DNA from: Typha latifolia
Taxonomy: Eukaryota; Streptophyta; Magnoliopsida; Poales; Typhaceae
Length of the DNA stretch: 64,000 nt
Assembly: GCA_019914945.1 (NCBI GenBank)
Contig: CM034103.1
Span: forward strand, 13,916,785 to 13,980,784
Direction of reading: 5' to 3'
Shown here one piece after another: positions 63,703 to 64,000 of this stretch. A model generated the notes under the pieces. It worked only from the letters and a program-made list of their open reading frames with translations, did not search any database and had not been told where the DNA came from. The position numbers were made by a program, and so were the translations under genes. Position 1 is the stretch's first letter, and every line of letters begins with the position of its first letter.

Positions 63703-64000
63703 TTCTTTTTTCCTCCTTTCGAGCTCTATCCACTCTCTTATCGTGATTGAATAAGATATAAGCCTTAAGCACGTGCGGCGCAGCAGGCTAATTTTTACGA
63801 AGAACACCCTGTCATTTCTAGTAATCATTAAAATTTCCCCGCATTCACGCGGAATTACTATTTGGACCCTCATACGATTTTTAAAGAGCATCCGTTTCTT
63901 TCGTGCAGTCATTTATCATTAAATCATATCACGTCAATACAACGAGCTTCTAGTGTGAATCCAGACTTTGGCAAAATAAATAGAAAAGTAAGACATTATT
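63703..64000. other. 5' region of bS20c and window edge
   Basis: Expected 5' UTR and promoter of the minus-strand bS20c gene. No gene or clear motif recognised beyond that. Confidence 0.4.

Overview
This is a nuclear plant chromosome window, not a prokaryotic one. Genes are split by AT-rich introns with GT/AG borders, and the products are plant-specific (an AGC-VIII kinase, a BAM-type receptor kinase, a YTH/ECT reader, a plastid ribosomal protein with a transit peptide). Intron-rich genes without grass-like GC-rich codon use, beside a decayed Copia element and long degenerate repeats, would fit a non-grass monocot such as a palm, but that placement is inference.

Left third (1 to about 18,300): no host gene. 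It holds a four-copy tandem array of 0.55-0.6 kb units (740-2660), then a nested array in which degenerate monomers of roughly 300-375 bp form larger 1.6-2.7 kb units (2661-5418, resuming 10684-16640). A decayed Ty1/Copia retrotransposon with very short LTRs (5416-10683) interrupts the array. Its 5' leader, between the primer-binding site and gag, carries a recognisable piece of a host histone H4 coding sequence (5720-5916). A broken L1-type LINE reverse transcriptase lies at about 17540-18230.

Right two thirds: nine host genes, each reconstructed exon by exon with frame-consistent splice junctions. Minus strand: a type III/IV organellar nucleoside diphosphate kinase (18747-22337); a coiled-coil plus PH-domain protein (23582-26328). 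Plus strand: a D6PK-like AGC-VIII kinase (29682-32652); a BAM3-like leucine-rich-repeat receptor kinase (33786-37549). Minus strand: a YTH-domain m6A reader (41385-46821). Plus strand: ribosomal protein eL43/RPL37a (49629-51132). Minus strand: a nitrobindin-like heme protein (52243-54407); a nepenthesin-type aspartic protease (55798-58046); plastid ribosomal protein bS20c (60839-63702).

These genes do not form a pathway or operon; they are an ordinary plant gene neighbourhood. The PH gene and the D6PK-like gene are divergent and probably share a promoter interval of about 0.6 kb. RPL37a and the nitrobindin gene converge. Gaps hold microsatellites, a pair of related MITE-like elements (54471-54573 and 58944-59074), interleaved inverted repeats (39938-40636), and stretches in which I recognise nothing. 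I found no new multi-gene system. The most notable observation is the histone H4 fragment inside the Copia leader.
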